Assembly (NCBI GenBank): GCA_019677205.1
Contig: JAAMXY010000379.1
Coordinates: 62,001 to 126,000 of the forward strand
Length of the DNA: 64,000 nt
Direction of reading: 5' to 3'
From: Pinguiococcus pyrenoidosus
Taxonomy: Eukaryota > Sar > Pinguiophyceae > Pinguiochrysidales > Pinguiochrysidaceae
A program made the position numbers and the translations under genes. Below, in pieces: positions 51,465 to 63,400 of this stretch (the first letter of the stretch is position 1; every line of letters begins with the position of its first letter). The notes beneath the pieces are model-generated. The model was not told where the DNA came from. It saw only the letters and a list, made by a program, of their open reading frames with translations, and did not search any database.

Positions 51465-54400
51465 CTAGGTCCCCGTGCGAGCTCGTGAGGCATAGGCGAA
51501 GCTCGGGAAGGTCCTCTGACGCAGCCGATCCAGCTCCTGCCGCAGAAAGTCAATCTCGTCCGTCTGAGCTCTCGAAATGTCCACAAGCCGGCGGCGCACT
51601 GTGATCTTCTTCATCCGCGTCGCTGCCTGCGCTTCGGGCGTGACGTCCTCTCCCGACGACTGGAGGCGGGACTTGTAGATTGCCTCTCGCGTCGACACGG
51701 CCGCCTCCAGATCCCGAAGCTGCCGCAGCAGCCGCTCGTTCTCCGCCTTCCGGTCCCGGAGCTGCACCGCGATCTTCAGCGCTTGCTGCCGAATGGCATC
51801 GACCTTGCCCTGATGCGCCTGATCGATCATCATCATCCGGGCCTCAAGTTGCTCCACGCGCTCGCGGTCCTTCTCCGTGCCGCCCTCTCCCTTGAGGGCT
51901 GCCTGCAGATTCTTGGTGACGCGCATGAGCTGCAGGTCCTTGTACTTCTGCTCGATGGATCGCTCCTGCAGGTCCATGTAGGAGTTCTCCCACTCCATGT
52001 AGTTGATCTTCTTGCGGTAGTCCTTGATCTTCAGGAGCGTCCTGACCTTGTCGTCCCCCAAGCTGCGGATCACCTGGTTGATCTCCTCGACCAGGTTGAC
52101 CGCGATCAACTGGCCGTCGGCGTAGTTCTGAATCTCCTTGTCCTCGTCATACGGCGCCTCGTCTTGCCCCTGCGCCAGGCGCACCACGAAGCTCGCATCC
52201 CACTTCCGCCGCTCGGTGGCCTTCTTGACGGCGATGCGGTCTCCCTCGACCCGCGCGATCTGCCGCGCCACGTCCTCCTGCTCGGCGAGCAGGCGGTCGT
52301 TCTGCCTGCGGAGCGCCGCCAGCTCTAGGCTCTTTCGGCGGATCATCATCTCGCGGTGGATCTTCGTGGCGCGAAGCTCCTGCATGCGCTCCAACACGTG
52401 CGGCTCCACCACCTCCAGCATCTCCGGGTCGACGAAGGCCGGAGGCACTTCCGGGAACGGCGCATTCAGCGCCTCGTTCTTCTTCAGCAGCGCCTCGTCA
52501 ACAATCGCGTAGGGGTCGATGGCCGCCGTATCCGACAGGTCGTCGCCAAACTTGTCCGCCACGGAGCCAGCCACACTGGCGCTCGCTGGATCGCTCACGC
52601 TGTTGGTGGACTCCCGCGTGGCGCGAGAGTGCCGTCGGCTGCTACCAGGGTTGACGAAGGACGCCTGCCTTGTACGCACGCTGGGCCGACGAGAAACACT
52701 ACCCACGGCCGAGCGGCGCTGGGTCGACTGGCCCCCGCCGCTGGTGGAGCTGTGGCCGTCTCCGGGGCCAATCTCCAAGGGCTGCTGGAAGGTCTCTAGC
52801 AGGATCAGTAGAGTGTCCTGGTCCAGCGCGACGTTGGCGGTGTCCTGCATCTCTCGCTTGAACGTCCGCTCCATGGCGCGATGGTCCTCCTGCACCTGCT
52901 GCAGCTCCTCCTTGAAGCGCCGCACCTTGCTCTGGAACTCCACGCCGCGCTCGTGAAGCCGAATCTGCCTGTCCCGCAGACCCAGGCGCGCGGCGTCCAG
53001 GCGGCGCAGCTCCGCCTCGCCGGCCTCGTCAGCGGCCAGCGTCCCAGCCAGACCCGACATGTACAACTCCTGGGCTGCCAAGAAGTGAAGCACGTGCACC
53101 CGCTGTGCGGACAGGGTTTCCACCCTGTCGTTGAACATGCGCATGGTGTCCAGGGCCTCCGTCTGCAGCTTCTTCAGTTCCAGCCCCAGCGCCTTGCGAT
53201 GCTTGTCTTGCTCGTCGTGAAAGGCCTTCAGGCTGGCTTGAAAGGCCTCGGCCTCCTTCGCCTGTTCCTCCGTCCACAACTCCGGCGGCGTCTCGTCTTG
53301 CATGAACTCGGGCGGCTCCGGGGCCAGTGCGGTGGCCAGGCTCTCCTTCTTCACCTCCAACGTGCCGTGCATCATGTCCTGTAGGGCGCGCTGCTCCAGA
53401 CTGACACCCCTCTCGGCCTCCAGCGCGCGGAGCCTCTCTTCCGCCTCGCGCTTCGCCTGTAGCTGCGCGGCGCTCTCGTAGGGTCGGTTGCTCATCTCGT
53501 ACTCCTCCACGCGCAGGAAGCTGTCCGGCTGCTCTTCCGGCGCCAGCTGCGGCGACTGCCACGGAGACTTGTCCAACTGCAGCTCCTCGCATATCTCGCG
53601 GACGCGGCTGTACTTCTCCTCGACGGCGTACAGCGCGTTCTGCTTGTCGTTGCGCAACTCGTGGAAGCGCTCGTTGAAGCGTTGCTTCATCTTGGTCACC
53701 AGCGCGCGGAGCAAAAGCAGCTGGATGCGGTGCTGGTGCGGCGTCCGGACGGCCACCGGGGGGTACAAGAGAGACCTCAGGTCGTTGTCATCCGTCAGCG
53801 ACGCCATGCTGTGAGTCTCCTCGTCGTCGCCGTCGTCCTCGCCTTCCGCCTCGCTGACATCGTGACCAGACACCGCGTCGGCGTGCGCTTTGCCTCCGCC
53901 CTCCGCAGTCAAGGCGCCCACCACGTCCACCTCGGGTGGCAATGCCTGCTCGTTGAGGATCCACGACAACGTCTCCGGGACCTCGTACAGCAACCCCGGC
54001 CAGCAGCGCCGCAGTCCCATGCCCGGGGCTACGGAGCGCAGCTCCAGCATACGGATCCTCTTCACCTTCTCAAGCTGCGACGCCTCGCGGGCGGTCCGCC
54101 TGGGAATGACGAAGTTCTCCACGCGAGCGACCGGCACCAGCTCGGCCGCGTGCGAGGCCTCCGCCTCGGTCCGAAAAGCCCTCACGACGCACAGAGGTTC
54201 CTCCAGCGGGTCGAAGACGGCCTGGCGGAGTCGCGCCGCCAGCGCGAGCATGTCGTCATCGTGCTGAATGGTGCTGGACTTCAGCTGCCTCGCCTCGAGG
54301 TCGATCGAGCTGAGCCACTCCTTGGCGTTCGCTTCGTCCACGACAAAATCCTCAGCATCCAGCCTCTCCATCTCCGGGGCGCTGGCGTTCTTCTCCAGCA

Positions 54401-56822
54401 GCTGCTGCAGGTCGTCTTGGATGTCCTGGACGCGACGCTTCCTTCTCATCAAGGCACCGTGGCTCTCCTTCACTCGCTTTGCCTGCTCTGCTGCCTGGGC
54501 CTGTCTCAACCAAGGGGCATCCGAGTCGAACAAGGTTACTGCCGGTGTGGCCGACTTCACGACGGAGAAGGCGTTGCATGGCTCCGGAATCTGCGGTATG
54601 AGGCTTAGGGCCTGAAAGGACACCGTGGTGCCGTCGAGGTACACCGCGATTCCCTTGCTTTGGCTCAGGAGCGTCGCGAGCCGATGCACCGGCGCCCTGT
54701 GGAAGCAGCGGTGCTGCTCCAGAACCGGCGTGCCGTCGAGAACGTTGTACACATACACGTTGCCGCGGAGGTCGCCCACGACGACGCAGCTCTCGTTGCC
54801 GCCCACGCATACCGCCGTGAGAGCGGCCTCCGAGTGAGGGAAGGACTTCACGACGAGGAGCGGTTGCGGAGCTGCCTCTCCGGCCCTCTTGGTCGTCGGA
54901 ATCGTCAGCGCGTACATGTCCCCGGACATTGGTGACACAACGAGGTGGACTCCTTCTCCGAGCGCCGAGAACGGCGCAATCTGGACGGCCGGTATGGACT
55001 GTGGCGTTTGATAGATGCCACTTACGGCTATGGCTGCGGCGCCTTTGGAGATGTCGGCCGTGTGCAGTGTATACAGCAGCCCTCCCGCGCAAGCGTACAA
55101 GAGCACCTTGGCCTGGTTGTTGTGCCATGCAACCGCCGTGACTGGCGCGCCCGCGGTTGTTTCGGCGTGCGCGAGAACGTGGGGGTTCGTTAGCACGTTG
55201 GTGTCGATGACAAAGACTTTTCCCTCCCCACCGGTGGCGACCGCGAGGATTCCGTCTGCCGCCACCATGGTGGAAACGCCATGCGCGGACAGCCTCGTGG
55301 TCCAGAATGGCCGCACCTCCCAAACCCTGTCCTTGACGAGCGCAAGCAGGCAGACATGGCCTGAGCTGTAGCCGACGGCCAGAACGGGACGATCGGGAAA
55401 GGCGCAGCACGCCGAGGCCACCGCGGCGGTCCTGCTAGAGGCGTCGTCGCTGTCTTCTTCCCCGCCCACAGCTTGTCCCCCTTCTTGATCTGCTTCATCT
55501 TCTCCAAAGTCTCCTTCTTCGGAAGTGTGCACTAGGAAGGAAGGCAGGTGGGCGCGCAGCTTTTCCTCGCTCCCGTCGCGAATCAGGATGCGGCCGTCGT
55601 CGCCGATAGTCGCATAGAGATCTTCCTGCTGCTCCGTTGGCACCGCGCAGGCGCACAGGGTGCGGCCGGCATGGAACTCCCTGCATGGGACAACCAGCAT
55701 GTCCGCGCCGTCGGGGCTGATCGAGGAGAAATCATCCATGTAGGCGTGCAGCAGCCTGCCCGACGCCGTGCCCACCAGCATGCGGTCGTACGCCGCGTTC
55801 ATCGTGACGGAAAGGACGCGGTCGGCCGCGTAGGAGAGCTGCTCGAGTTCCTCCTCCGCTTCTCGGCCGAAGAGGTGGGCGCGATGGAGAATCCCGACTG
55901 GGTCCCCCTCCGAATGCCACAGCATTAGACCGTTTCGGAACACGAGAATAATGTGGAGCGTCGTCAGGCCTATGAAGACAACGTCGTCTTCTTCGTGGTC
56001 GGGGTGCAGGTACTCCCCGTTCATCTTGAGGATGCCGTGCTCTGGGTTCACGATGTACTGCTCCCGAATATCGCCCGTGTTGGCGTGGGCCTCGAAGAGC
56101 TCCTGGGACGCGGTCGCGAGCAGAAGAGTTCCCTTGGTTGTCCAGCGATGGCACAGAATGCGCTTTCTCAAGGCCTGAATCTCGGAGATCCCGAGCTCCT
56201 GTGGCCGAGCTTCGTCCTCGTCGTCGCCGGTATCACGGTCCAGCTTCGTGGCAGCGGCCGAATCGAACTTCACTGGCACCGGAAAGAGGTTGTACGTGTC
56301 AATGAGCTTCTCCAGCCTCCACACAATGGCCCCTTTCTTTCCAAAGGTGCACAGCTGCATCGGATTCGCATCATTGAAGCTGATAGCCTCGCAAGGAAAC
56401 GGCAGCTTCATTTTCGCAAGGAGTGACTTCGTCCGAAGCTCGAAGATGACGATGCTGTGGTCGACCTCGTCCCCAAGGCCGGCCACCATCTCACCAGCGC
56501 GATCCATGGCGACTGCGGCGTAGGACATGGAGACCCCGCCCTCCAGGACACCCTTGGTGTCGTCGCTACCCTTGAAGGCGCTGTCATACGGCCGAAGAAT
56601 GATCGGCGCCTTCATCTTTCGGGGAGCCAAGGCAATGGTCTTGGTCTTGAAGTTGGTACAATAGGCGCTGAAGCCGACATCGCCGTCTGCCTCGACGAAG
56701 GCTGTCTCGTCTTTCACCGTGCTAAGCAGGCGAACGCCGCTCCCGGCTCCGAACACGCCCACAGTGTTGCTGGAGAAGCATAGGGGGGTCTTTGGGTAGC
56801 TCAACACGTCTCTGACTTGCAT
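51465..56822 (-). CDS. CFAP43/CFAP44-type axonemal WD40-coiled-coil protein
   Basis: Single exon, 1785 aa. Residues 1 to ~760 are divergent WD40 repeats forming two propellers (segments such as VAMDRAGEMVAGLGDEVDHS, TLCACAVPTEQQEDLYATIG, SCVVVGDLRGNVYVYNVLDG). From ~780 on it is almost wholly coiled coil, with conserved blocks like RALQDMMHGTLEVKKESLAT and ALGLELKKLQTEALDTMRMF. RALxxMMxGxLEVKKE is the shared signature of CFAP43 and CFAP44, which tether inner dynein arm I1/f to the axoneme. I cannot tell which of the two it is; the absence of a clear SGSEWGNLLLW motif slightly favours CFAP43. It implies a motile cilium. It is convergent with eIF2-alpha. Confidence 0.75.
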   Translation of the reverse strand: MQVRDVLSYPKTPLCFSSNTVGVFGAGSGVRLLSTVKDETAFVEADGDVGFSAYCTNFKTKTIALAPRKMKAPIILRPYDSAFKGSDDTKGVLEGGVSMSYAAVAMDRAGEMVAGLGDEVDHSIVIFELRTKSLLAKMKLPFPCEAISFNDANPMQLCTFGKKGAIVWRLEKLIDTYNLFPVPVKFDSAAATKLDRDTGDDEDEARPQELGISEIQALRKRILCHRWTTKGTLLLATASQELFEAHANTGDIREQYIVNPEHGILKMNGEYLHPDHEEDDVVFIGLTTLHIILVFRNGLMLWHSEGDPVGILHRAHLFGREAEEELEQLSYAADRVLSVTMNAAYDRMLVGTASGRLLHAYMDDFSSISPDGADMLVVPCREFHAGRTLCACAVPTEQQEDLYATIGDDGRILIRDGSEEKLRAHLPSFLVHTSEEGDFGEDEADQEGGQAVGGEEDSDDASSRTAAVASACCAFPDRPVLAVGYSSGHVCLLALVKDRVWEVRPFWTTRLSAHGVSTMVAADGILAVATGGEGKVFVIDTNVLTNPHVLAHAETTAGAPVTAVAWHNNQAKVLLYACAGGLLYTLHTADISKGAAAIAVSGIYQTPQSIPAVQIAPFSALGEGVHLVVSPMSGDMYALTIPTTKRAGEAAPQPLLVVKSFPHSEAALTAVCVGGNESCVVVGDLRGNVYVYNVLDGTPVLEQHRCFHRAPVHRLATLLSQSKGIAVYLDGTTVSFQALSLIPQIPEPCNAFSVVKSATPAVTLFDSDAPWLRQAQAAEQAKRVKESHGALMRRKRRVQDIQDDLQQLLEKNASAPEMERLDAEDFVVDEANAKEWLSSIDLEARQLKSSTIQHDDDMLALAARLRQAVFDPLEEPLCVVRAFRTEAEASHAAELVPVARVENFVIPRRTAREASQLEKVKRIRMLELRSVAPGMGLRRCWPGLLYEVPETLSWILNEQALPPEVDVVGALTAEGGGKAHADAVSGHDVSEAEGEDDGDDEETHSMASLTDDNDLRSLLYPPVAVRTPHQHRIQLLLLRALVTKMKQRFNERFHELRNDKQNALYAVEEKYSRVREICEELQLDKSPWQSPQLAPEEQPDSFLRVEEYEMSNRPYESAAQLQAKREAEERLRALEAERGVSLEQRALQDMMHGTLEVKKESLATALAPEPPEFMQDETPPELWTEEQAKEAEAFQASLKAFHDEQDKHRKALGLELKKLQTEALDTMRMFNDRVETLSAQRVHVLHFLAAQELYMSGLAGTLAADEAGEAELRRLDAARLGLRDRQIRLHERGVEFQSKVRRFKEELQQVQEDHRAMERTFKREMQDTANVALDQDTLLILLETFQQPLEIGPGDGHSSTSGGGQSTQRRSAVGSVSRRPSVRTRQASFVNPGSSRRHSRATRESTNSVSDPASASVAGSVADKFGDDLSDTAAIDPYAIVDEALLKKNEALNAPFPEVPPAFVDPEMLEVVEPHVLERMQELRATKIHREMMIRRKSLELAALRRQNDRLLAEQEDVARQIARVEGDRIAVKKATERRKWDASFVVRLAQGQDEAPYDEDKEIQNYADGQLIAVNLVEEINQVIRSLGDDKVRTLLKIKDYRKKINYMEWENSYMDLQERSIEQKYKDLQLMRVTKNLQAALKGEGGTEKDRERVEQLEARMMMIDQAHQGKVDAIRQQALKIAVQLRDRKAENERLLRQLRDLEAAVSTREAIYKSRLQSSGEDVTPEAQAATRMKKITVRRRLVDISRAQTDEIDFLRQELDRLRQRTFPSFAYASRARTGT

Positions 56823-57495
56823 CGTTGCCGGTGATTTTGTCGCCCTTCAGCCCGTAAAGCCTCTTTGACCACGCACGGCAGCAAGCCAAGGCCGCTGCTG
56901 CTGGCGTCCTACTCCTTCCGCGTGGGTATGACCGCTCTCAATTGCCACTAGGCCGCGTCGTGGCTGTGCAGCAAGGCCATGCTAGGTGCGGGGCAAATCA
57001 GGGGCGAGCAGCAAGGCCCTTGCGGCAATGTTCTTCCTGCTGAAACCGCCATGTAACCGTCCCTTCCGGGTCCGCAGCCGTTTCCTGCTACTTTTCAAAA
57101 TCTTTTTTACTATTAAAAATTTGCAAATTTGATAATACCAATGATATAAACATGAATTTTCAATATTTTTATTACGGGTAAATTCGGACTTTCTTTCCGT
57201 CCATCTGTCTCTCACTCTCCCTTGCCACGTGCTCCGACTCGATCTTGGAAATTTGTCCATCTCGATACTGACTGTTCCGAGGATTCCCGCCCAGCGGGTC
57301 GTGTGGTCCACTGGGGACGAAGGTGCCTGCTGCTCCGCTCAGTTGGCGCGCCTACGGCAGTACATCTGGATCGGCCACTCGCGAGCAAAGCGAAGCTGAG
57401 CTGCTCACTTGTGGCAAGAATGCTAGGGTGGTTGCGGTATCTTGTGACGGACTTCGGGAGCAAGTGAGGCTTTCGCCCGCAAACACGGCGTTGAT
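56823..57495. other. Divergent intergenic region with AT-rich core
   Basis: Between the CFAP43/44-type (-) and SWR1-type (+) genes. 57095-57185 is AT-rich (TTTTTTACTATTAAAAATTT). No gene is recognised. Confidence 0.55.
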
Positions 57496-60400
57496 ATGGA
57501 GTTTGGGCCATCGGACCCGTCTGGCGAAGGGCTGATGACCGCCGAAGCTCCACCGGAGTATGTCGCTCCCCTCGTGCCCGAGAATTACCAAGGCAGAGCC
57601 CGGGGCGTCATCTTCGCGGAGCTGCCACGCCGAGGATTGGTGGCGAAAGTGCCAGAGGCAGGCTTGGACCCACGCTTGCTGGCCTTTCTCGAGCACCATG
57701 GCGCCGGATTCACGCTTGCCGAGGCCATAGAGGCCCGGAGAGACGAAGTGAAGCGAAGGATCGAGACTCTGAATGGCGGGAAGCGGGTCCGCCGTGTAGC
57801 GATCGAAGCTGAGAGGCGTGAAACACACTGGGACTTCCTCTTGAAAGAGATGCTGTGGATGTCCGAAGACTTTGGGCAGGAGAAAAAGCGGCATCAGGGC
57901 CGCGCGAAGAAGCTCGTGAAGGCGGTGGAGACGTACTTTCGTCAGGCGGAGGCGCGCAAGGCCCGCGCGCAGAAGGATGAGCTCGCCCGTCTGCGCCGCC
58001 GCGCAGCTCAGCTGGGCCGCAGCGTCAAGCTCTTCTGGTCCAAGATCAACAAGGTGGTCGGCTACAAGCAAAAGATCATGCTCGACGAGCAGAAGAAGTC
58101 CAGCATGGACAAGCATCTGAACTTCATCGTCGAGCAGACGGAGCGATATACCTTCCAGCTGGTCCACGACTTCAACACCTCGACGGATGCAGAGGACACC
58201 GACGGAGGCTACGCATCGCAGCGAAGCCCCAAGCCGGGCAGCCTCGCAGCAGGCATCGAGCTTGAAAGCACCGCGGACGACGACGAGGACGAGGCGGAGG
58301 CGGAAGAGCAGGACGATGTCGACGATCCGTATGAGAACGAGGAGGAGTACGATGACGAAACTACAATTGCGCAGGCCGAACGTGAACAGCTGGGAGGTCA
58401 TCTCTACAACGCCGACGACGAGGTCGACGACCTGCAGAAGGATAGCCAGAGGTCGATGGAAGATCTGCTGCGCGAGTATCATGCGATGCAGGCGGCGGAG
58501 GCTCAAGAGCGGGCAGAAAGGACGGCCAGCATGCTCACCAGCAGCGACGAGGGCGATGCAGGATCCGAGGAATACGCAGCGTCTGAAGAGGAGAGCGACG
58601 ACGAGGAGACGATCGCGCAGGCGGAGAAGGAGATGGCAAAGAATTCTGTCCAGGATGAACTCGCTGCCCTCGAAAGGGAAGGAGAGGTGCCGCTCGAAGA
58701 TCTCATCGAGATGCATCGGCTGGCAACGGAGGCGGACGACGGCTCCGCCAGTGGCGTTGCTTCCAATGTGCTTCATGTCGAAGGTAGGAATGCCCTCCTC
58801 ACGAACGGCAGTGCCACGTCTAGCTCGAACGTCGATGCAGACGACGATGCGGAAGAGGACGACTACACCGCTGACAGCGAAGAGCTCGACGACGAGACAA
58901 CGATCGCACAGGCCGAGGCTGGGGCCTCGGCGCGAGACAACGAAGCAGAAGTGCAAGATCTGCAAGTGGACGCTGACGTGCCGATAGAGAAGCTCCTTGA
59001 GCTCTATCAGCAGATGAACGCAGAGTTCCAGGACGACGGCAAGGCCAGCCGGAACGGGGTCGACAGCGAGATGGAAACGGGAAGTATTTCGGACTCGAAT
59101 AGCAGCAGCGAGAACAGTGCGGCGGGAGAGGATGAGTACCTAGCAAACGCAGACGACGTTGACGACGAGACCACGATTGCGAGGGCGGAGGCCGAAGCGT
59201 CAGCCCACGACAAGGAAGCGGAGCTCCAAGATCTCCAAGACGGCGCCGATGTCCCGATTGAGAAGCTCTGGGAGCAGTACAGGCAAATGGACCAGGAGCT
59301 CAATGGGGATGAGATGGATACCGGCGACGATGCTGTACGGAACAATGGCAAGGAACACGGACTCTTGGCGGGTGACGTGGATGAGAGCATGTCCGTCGTG
59401 GATAGCGAAGACGGAAGGACGGCGGACGTGACGAATCCGACCGAGGACGCACGCGCCGACGACCGGCGGAATGGCCAAGACCACGCTGCCTTGCTGGCAA
59501 GGGATCGTCGCAACGATGCGGGTGCTGACAGCCATGGAGATACGTCGGACACCGTGGTGAAGCGCATGGCCAGACTGGATCAGGAGGTGAAAAGCCGTCG
59601 AGTTGAAAGACCCTACATCTTGGTGAAGTCTCTCCAGCTGAGGGAGTATCAGGAGATTGGCGTGTCCTGGCTAGCCAGTCTCCATGAACGCCGGCTGAAC
59701 GGGATTCTCGCGGACGAGATGGGGCTTGGGAAAACCGTGCAAACCATCTCGCTCCTGGCGTGGGTGGCGTGCTTCCGAGGGGTTTGGGGTCCGCACCTGA
59801 TAGTCGTTCCCACGAGCGTCATCGTGAACTGGGAATCGGAGCTGAAGCGCTTCTGCCCCGCCTTCAAGGTGCTCACCTACTACGGCTCAGCGACGCAGCG
59901 CAAAGCACTTCGCACAGGATGGAGCAAATTGAATGCGTTCCACGTGTGCATCACGAGCTATCAGCTCATCTTAAAAGACGCCAGCAGCTTTCGGAGGAAG
60001 AAGTGGTACTACCTCATCTTGGACGAGGCCCACAACATCAAGAACTTCCAAAGCCAGCGGTGGAACACGCTGATCAGCTTCAACACGCAGCGGCGACTCC
60101 TGCTGACTGGCACGCCCTTGCAGAACTCTCTGATGGAGCTTTGGGCTCTGATGCATTTTCTGATGCCCCACATCTTCACGAACAGGGCCGAGTTCAGCTA
60201 CTGGTTCAGCAACCCGCTGAACAACATGATCGAGAACAACAGCAGCATCAATCGAGGACTGATCAGGAGGCTCCACTCCATCATGCGCCCGTTTCTCCTG
60301 CGGCGGCTGAAGAAGGATGTTGCAAAGCAGCTGCCGAAGAAGTTCGAGCACCTCGTGTACTGCGACCTTAGCAGGAGACAGCAGTTCCTTTACGAGGATT

Positions 60401-63400
60401 TCCTCTCCAGAAGCAGCACGCGAGCAGCGCTGACGGGGGGCAACTTCATGGGGATGATGAATGTGCTGATGCAGCTCCGAAAGGTGTGCAACCATCCTGA
60501 CTTGTTCGAGGCGAGGCCGATCAGGGCCCCTTTCGTCATGCAGCCTGTGTGCCTGAAGTACCCGCAGATGATGCTGCGACTGCGCTGCCCCGGCATGTTC
60601 ACGTTCGTCTCGTCGACGGCCGCGTGGCATCCACAGCTGAGCGAGGCGGAGAGGCGGCTGCGGCTTCCAATCGACTTGGCGCCAATGGGGACGCATCGGA
60701 CTGCCCTCGATGAGAAGAACTCCGGCGCCATCGCTCAGTTCGTCGAGGTGCAGGATGTTGCACTGCCAAGGGCTGCCTCCGCTCAGCTTCGCCAAGCCGG
60801 CACCATCCGAGACGCTTTTGAAGCGCTGCTTGCCAAGCGCCGCTCGGAGAGCCTGCGACGCAGAAGAGAGATGTACTATATCAACGAGAGTCGGCGCGAG
60901 ATCTCGTTCCACGACAGAATGAAGCGCTCTGCAAGCTTCTTAGAGGGAGTCTACTTGAGTTTATCCGAGAAGGCCGGCGAAGCTCGCCGCTCGCCGCAAT
61001 CCTACGTGGACGTCCCAAGCCTGCTCATCAAGGCTGTCCAACAGCCCTCGGAGCGACTAGGGCTGCTGGAGTCGCTGCTGAAGAGCTTCGCCTTCGTCAC
61101 GCCCAAGGTGACGGCGAGGACGGCGCAGCTTGTGGGCGTGCCGTCCGTCGATGAGCGAGTGCGGGAAGAGTTTCCGAACCTGTCTCTCCGCAAGCAGATC
61201 GCCGACCGTAGCGCCCCCTTCTACGAGGTTTCCAAGCGGCTACAGATGTACTTCCCTGACCGCAAGCTGGTCCAGTTCGACTGCGGAAAGTTGCAGAGCC
61301 TTGCAGAACTCCTTCGCAGGCTGCACAACGAGGGGCACAAGTGCCTGATCTTCACGCAGATGAGCAAGATGCTTGACGTGCTGGAGGAATTCCTAAACAT
61401 CTACAACTACAACTACCTCCGCCTGGACGGCTCGACTGGCGTGGAGAAGAGACAGAAGCTCATGGATCGCTTCAACAGCGACGAGAAGGTCTTCTGCTTC
61501 ATTCTCAGCACGCGAAGCGGCGGTCTCGGGATCAACCTCACGGGCGCCGACACGGTGATCTTCTATGATTCGGACTGGAACCCAGCCATGGACGCACAGG
61601 CCCAGGATCGTGCCCACCGCATCGGCCAGACGCGGGAAGTGCACATATACCGACTCGTGTCGAAGTCCACAATCGAGGAGAACATCCTTGTGAAGGCCCG
61701 GCAGAAGCAACAGCTGGACTTCCTCGTCATGACGGAAGGGAACTTCGGTGCCAAGTTCTACACGGGTGAGAACCTGAAGGGTTTGCTCAACACGGGGACG
61801 TACGCAAGCAACGCCGAGAAGCGCGCCGCAGAGACGGACAAGGCAGAGGACGCGATGGCCGCATCACCGAAGCTTGACGAAGGCGCCGGCGCGAATCCCG
61901 ACGTCAAGGCGGTGATGGCGCAGCTCGAAGATGCCGAGGATGCGTCTGCACTTGTGAAGACGACAAAGGAGATCGAAGAGGAGACGCGAGAGTTCGATGA
62001 CGCCGCGGCTCCTGAGGACGATCCATCAGGAGACACGCCGGCAGCGGGTCGGGCGGAAGAGCAGAAGGGACGGCTATCGCCCACGCTCTCTCCGACGGCG
62101 TCCGAGTCCAATTGGAAGGCAGAGGACGAGGCGGCTGAAAAGTCTGCCGAGGCTCGCCAGAACGAAGAGTTTGCCTCGTGGCGCCAGGAAGTGGGCACGA
62201 ATTTGGCCAGAATCGACGAGTCGCTAAGTGCCGTAGAGAGATATGCCGTCAAGATCAAAAGCACGGTCGACTGCTTCTACAGCGTCCACTACCGTACGGA
62301 CGCACAACGGCTTCAGGACGTGACCGAAAACAGCGAGCGCTGGGACATCCATGAGTGGGAACAGGCCAAGGCGCAGGAGGAACACGCTGCTCTTAGCTCG
62401 GGAGAGCTGATCTACACAGGGGTCACGAAGAAGGAGGCGCGGATGCTGCGACGGCGGTACACAGCGGAGAAGCAAAGGCGCGTGCAAGCTCGGAAGCTGC
62501 GGCGGCTCAAGGGGGACGACTGGGTCGTCCGCACCGACGGCAAGACGCAGCTGCCGTTTTGGATGAATCTCGACACTGGCGAAGCAACATGGTTCAAGCC
62601 CAAAGTCGTGCAAGATCGCACCGAGATGCAGGAGGCCATGGATCAGCGATTCAACGCCGTGCCACCTGCTCTTCTGCTTCGCATCATGGAGTACTGCTCG
62701 CCTCATCCGGATCGCGCCGCCGCAGCCTTGGTGTGCTACAGGTGGTTTACGGCCGCCCGAAGCGAGAAGCTTTGCCTCCGCGTCCTACCGATCGAAGCGC
62801 AGAACCCAGCGGAGGATCCAGCGCAGCAAGGCGGCGCCCGGGCTCGCCCTACCGGGAGAGCGACGCCTGTAAGGTCTTTGGGCGATGCGATCCGGGTGGC
62901 GAAGACCGGCGACACCATCATCCTAGACGGAGGACACTACTGGGAGGAGAATCTCTCGATTGTGAAAAGTGTGCGCATTGTGGGTTCGCAGGTGTCGAAG
63001 ACCGTCCTGGAGCTGACGGGCTTTCTCTTCGTTGGGGCGTGGGGCGTGACCTTCTCCAACGTCTCGATTAGGAAGACGAAGCGCGAGCCCGACGGTCGAA
63101 ATCTCATTGTAGTTAGCACCGCGCCGGCCGCGTCCCTAGACGGAGGACGGAAACCCGGCAGATCGTCATGCCGCCTCCATGACTGCTTCATCGACGCGGA
63201 TGGCGCTGGCGGCGGCGCGGCAATCTACCTCCACAATCATGCCCAGCTTGAGATGACCTGCTCAACCATTGTGAATGCGAAGGCCAGCGGCATCTTCGTC
63301 GGCGCCAGGTGCACTGCGTACGTGTACCGCTCTCGCATCCGTTCCTGCGAAGGATCCGGCATCACCAACTCCGGAGGAAGCGTTGGCGTTTTGGACTCGT

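Noticed and set aside
57352-58965. 537-codon minus-strand frame opposite the SWR1-like N-terminus
   Set aside because: Leu/Val-rich composition is the complement of the acidic Glu/Asp/Gln repeats. No family features; treated as a shadow.
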